NCBI GenBank assembly: GCA_018260445.1
Contig: JAGLBE010000019.1
Coordinates: forward strand, 1 to 54,017
Origin: Psychrobacter sp.
Lineage (GTDB): Bacteria > Pseudomonadota > Gammaproteobacteria > Pseudomonadales > Moraxellaceae
Length of the DNA stretch: 54,017 bases
Reading direction: 5' to 3'
The notes beneath the pieces were generated by a model, which saw nothing but the letters and a program-made list of their open reading frames with translations, had not been told where the DNA came from and did no database searches. The stretch's first letter is position 1. Every line of letters begins with the position of its first letter. Positions 52,901-54,017 of this stretch are shown one piece after another. The position numbers were made by a program, and so were the translations under genes.

Positions 52901-54017
52901 CCTAGTGACTGTGGATGTTGGCGCAAATGGCAGTGGTGAGTATCAGTATCGACAAACTGGCAAGGCCAAAGCCGTTAAAGGTAACCTAACTGGTGATAGC
53001 GTGACTATCAACGGCGGCACCCGCGCGGTTGCCGCGCAGGATGTCACTGCCAATACTTATACCCTGAGCGCTGCAGATGAGGCACGTATTGCTCAAAACA
53101 ATGACAAACAGTGGACCACCGCTGGCGGCGCTCAGCTTGGCGGCTCTGTTGCCCTGTCTATCAATACCGCCACTGCTGCAACGGGCGCTGTTGTGCCCTT
53201 GCCATCACTAGCGGGCAATGCAGGCTTTGACTACTTAGGGGTGCAAAACTCACAAGCACAAGCGGCTACTGTTCATGTGAAAGATTTGAGCGTTAGTGCA
53301 GATGACTTAGCACAAATTGATGGGGCAAACATCACCTCGGATACGGTAGTGATTAAAGGCAACCGTGCTAACTTGTTAGCCGCGCAAGACAAGCATCGTG
53401 CTATTGGCGTGGCGATGGGCGGCAATGCTGCTTTCAGCTTAGACGTAGCAAAAGTGGCAACCGGTAGCAGTGATATTGGGGTTGGTGCAACATTGGGTGT
53501 TATCAACGAGACGAGCAATAAAGCCACAGGTGCGACGGTTAACACAGGTAAGTTAAGCATCACTGCCAACGATGCCGATAAGGCGCTGACTGTAGAGGGT
53601 GCAGACATTACCGCTGGCACGGTCAACTTAAGCAATAGCGGCGACGTTGCGCTGATTGCAGCGCAGTCAAAAGATGATGTGGGTAACTTTGGTATTGGTG
53701 GCAATCTAGGCGGCAAAATAGCGACCAACACAGATAGCACCAGTTTTGCTAGTGACAGTTTAGGGGCACATTTAAACGTTGCGACGGATAATAGCCTGTA
53801 TCACACCCTTGGCAGCGTGAAGGCAGATACCCTATCTATCAACAGTGGCCATGATGTGACCTTGCAAACCAACGTGGATGCTGGCACGTTAACCACGGCA
53901 GCGGCGAACGACTTGGCGCTTAGTTCAGCGCAGGATGTGGTAAGAAAAGTGAATGTTAGCACAGCGCTTGCGGTGGATGGCTCACCGGTGACCTTTGTGC
54001 AACAGGCGACCTCAGGC
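49935..54017 (+). CDS. Filamentous-haemagglutinin-like two-partner-secretion exoprotein, 5' part
   Basis: The frame is open from ATG 49935 to the window edge (about 1360 codons) with no stop, so the 3' end lies outside. It begins with a signal peptide (IASAVSMALVLPLVSVGALA). The TPS domain (~35-270) shows VDVVNIANPNSNGLSHNQYK, FNVSEAGAVLNNS and the NPNGI motif (~140) that guides export through a TpsB pore. Beyond that the protein is a long series of ~20-residue beta-helix turns with alternating G/A/T/D/N (haemagglutinin repeats, for example ALTGSQINADNVTLSS and LAGDNIAITGSQVAA). Such proteins are adhesins or, when they carry a C-terminal toxin, CdiA-type contact-dependent effectors. The deciding C terminus is not in view, and no tpsB lies upstream. 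Confidence 0.93.
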   Translation, partial: MNHYQAFKLSGKGRIASAVSMALVLPLVSVGALAGNITPTGSTSVSQVGKVDVVNIANPNSNGLSHNQYKDFNVSEAGAVLNNSMVAGQSQLAGNLGANSHLTGTAKVILNEVVSKNPSLLLGQQEVFGMAADYVLANPNGITGKNIGFINTNRAALVVGTPTIAEARLAGFAVGDQQSKTLALSGAVNGDKRLDLLAPKVDINGAITATDAINVIAGRNQVDYDSLAVSGLKGHQPHVTLDGQILGSMQSGRIRLHNSDTDATLTVQGTFASKGDFEAKADTLNVVDSTIGNQTGAINLTGNKALTIGGKVKTEHVVAKASEQLLKDGVKLTQSGYQDSEKFVGSQVTGDNINLAGGDIHIEGSQLAAHAIAATGDTVNIGGVITTDTSSSTARNSKGLWFNENEALTTAQQHHQASLNATGQLTLNAAADLNVTGTTLHGTDVALTAGNHLTAGSETTEKATSAINRYARQTVELKTGTHTVVDAKQTGYQTVINGNNVSLSSGGTQRLEGVALDATSASLHSGKDLSVTSSRTSNRQTDEEDFKYWGGIGGGETHINNKTQTALTGSQINADNVTLSSDAGIHVIASQVAATNDANVTATGDVNISHDFSTNQDYVETRHGTAFNITDKKQATDSVAQTTVGAKVSAANVALAGDNIAITGSQVAAANRLNVQAQSGLTTDIANATDIATTQGYDLTSDAAVKVDVDFKNGLAGVKDSLNIDASGSLKGVDTITTKGTGSAVGNTLSAKNATLSGQAVSLKGSTISASNNAVISGHDVTTGAGEALTAVDSKVVKSTGPEAYVRGGLSGIEVGVSIGTDQVINEHNEYAALNSAIHAGNQVDLAANATLSNQGTRITGNQVNLAAKDIVNKAAHDRQVDRQVVAGGDAALQGFLGGTPLIGGAISLTGQGVGETTEVKTAHTTAIDATHGVNVAAVDTLVDAGTAIKAKTINLNADDYLGTAAYDSTITTTHSGKGNVKVSAGTNDLVTVDVGANGSGEYQYRQTGKAKAVKGNLTGDSVTINGGTRAVAAQDVTANTYTLSAADEARIAQNNDKQWTTAGGAQLGGSVALSINTATAATGAVVPLPSLAGNAGFDYLGVQNSQAQAATVHVKDLSVSADDLAQIDGANITSDTVVIKGNRANLLAAQDKHRAIGVAMGGNAAFSLDVAKVATGSSDIGVGATLGVINETSNKATGATVNTGKLSITANDADKALTVEGADITAGTVNLSNSGDVALIAAQSKDDVGNFGIGGNLGGKIATNTDSTSFASDSLGAHLNVATDNSLYHTLGSVKADTLSINSGHDVTLQTNVDAGTLTTAAANDLALSSAQDVVRKVNVSTALAVDGSPVTFVQQATSG

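Noticed and set aside
53273-53740. 155-residue antisense frame in the exoprotein gene
   Set aside because: The plus-strand frame is open for over 4 kb with haemagglutinin repeats; the reverse is Leu/Ala/Pro noise.

Overview
The window looks like chromosomal DNA of a gammaproteobacterium of the Moraxellaceae, most likely Psychrobacter or a close relative. The grounds are the Pseudomonas/Moraxella-type 23S and 5S rRNA sequence, the yqiA-parE pair, an EttA, CmpX-like and ArgA complement typical of that group, and moderately AT-rich spacers. The genus is an inference from familiarity, not from a search.

Layout. 1-2363: 3' part of a 23S rRNA gene, 5S rRNA and a strong terminator (end of an rrn operon). 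3004-15652: seven same-strand genes of largely unknown function. They are built around a 1739-residue protein with a tubulin/FtsZ-like nucleotide-binding domain at the N terminus and an actin/Hsp70-like ATPase domain at the C terminus. Around it are a four-helix membrane protein, a two-TM coiled-coil protein with three periplasmic Cys-pair repeats, a vWA lipoprotein with an intact MIDAS, a soluble protein sharing a C-terminal domain with the coiled-coil protein, a Sel1-repeat protein and a tail-anchored protein. I read this as a candidate envelope-spanning cytomotive or chaperone-like system, and it is the most novel part of the window. 15699-33258: mostly housekeeping genes: DUF1289, YqiA esterase, ParE, a PlsC-type acyltransferase, a CmpX-like mechanosensitive channel, an FkpA-type PPIase, ArgA, a DUF11-type exported protein, a broken choice-of-anchor-I lipoprotein gene, a patatin lipoprotein overlapping corC, a YdjM-type membrane hydrolase, pterin carbinolamine dehydratase, a small GNAT protein and EttA.

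33369-49412: a Ter (tellurite/stress) gene island. It has three stand-alone TerD-family proteins, a DUF475 (TerC-like) membrane protein, an AIM24-family protein, and a biosynthetic set (ATP-grasp, PRTase-TRSP, HAD phosphatase, StiP/PRTase-PELOTA, HpcH/HpaI-type C-C lyase) of the kind predicted to make a nucleoside-like metabolite. It also encodes a divergent TerD domain fused to a trypsin-like protease, and a NYN-LOTUS RNA-processing candidate. An Mrr-type endonuclease gene sits inside the island in reverse orientation, and two non-autonomous MITE-like inverted-repeat elements sit upstream of ter genes.

49935-end: the first ~1360 codons of a large filamentous-haemagglutinin-like two-partner-secretion exoprotein, running off the window.

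Notable sequence-level oddities: two in-frame nonsense codons in the choice-of-anchor gene (one exactly at the lipobox cysteine), a perfect 24-nt tandem duplication that doubles a ribosome binding site and start codon, and an A7 tract that separates a signal-peptide start from the Sel1 gene by one base.
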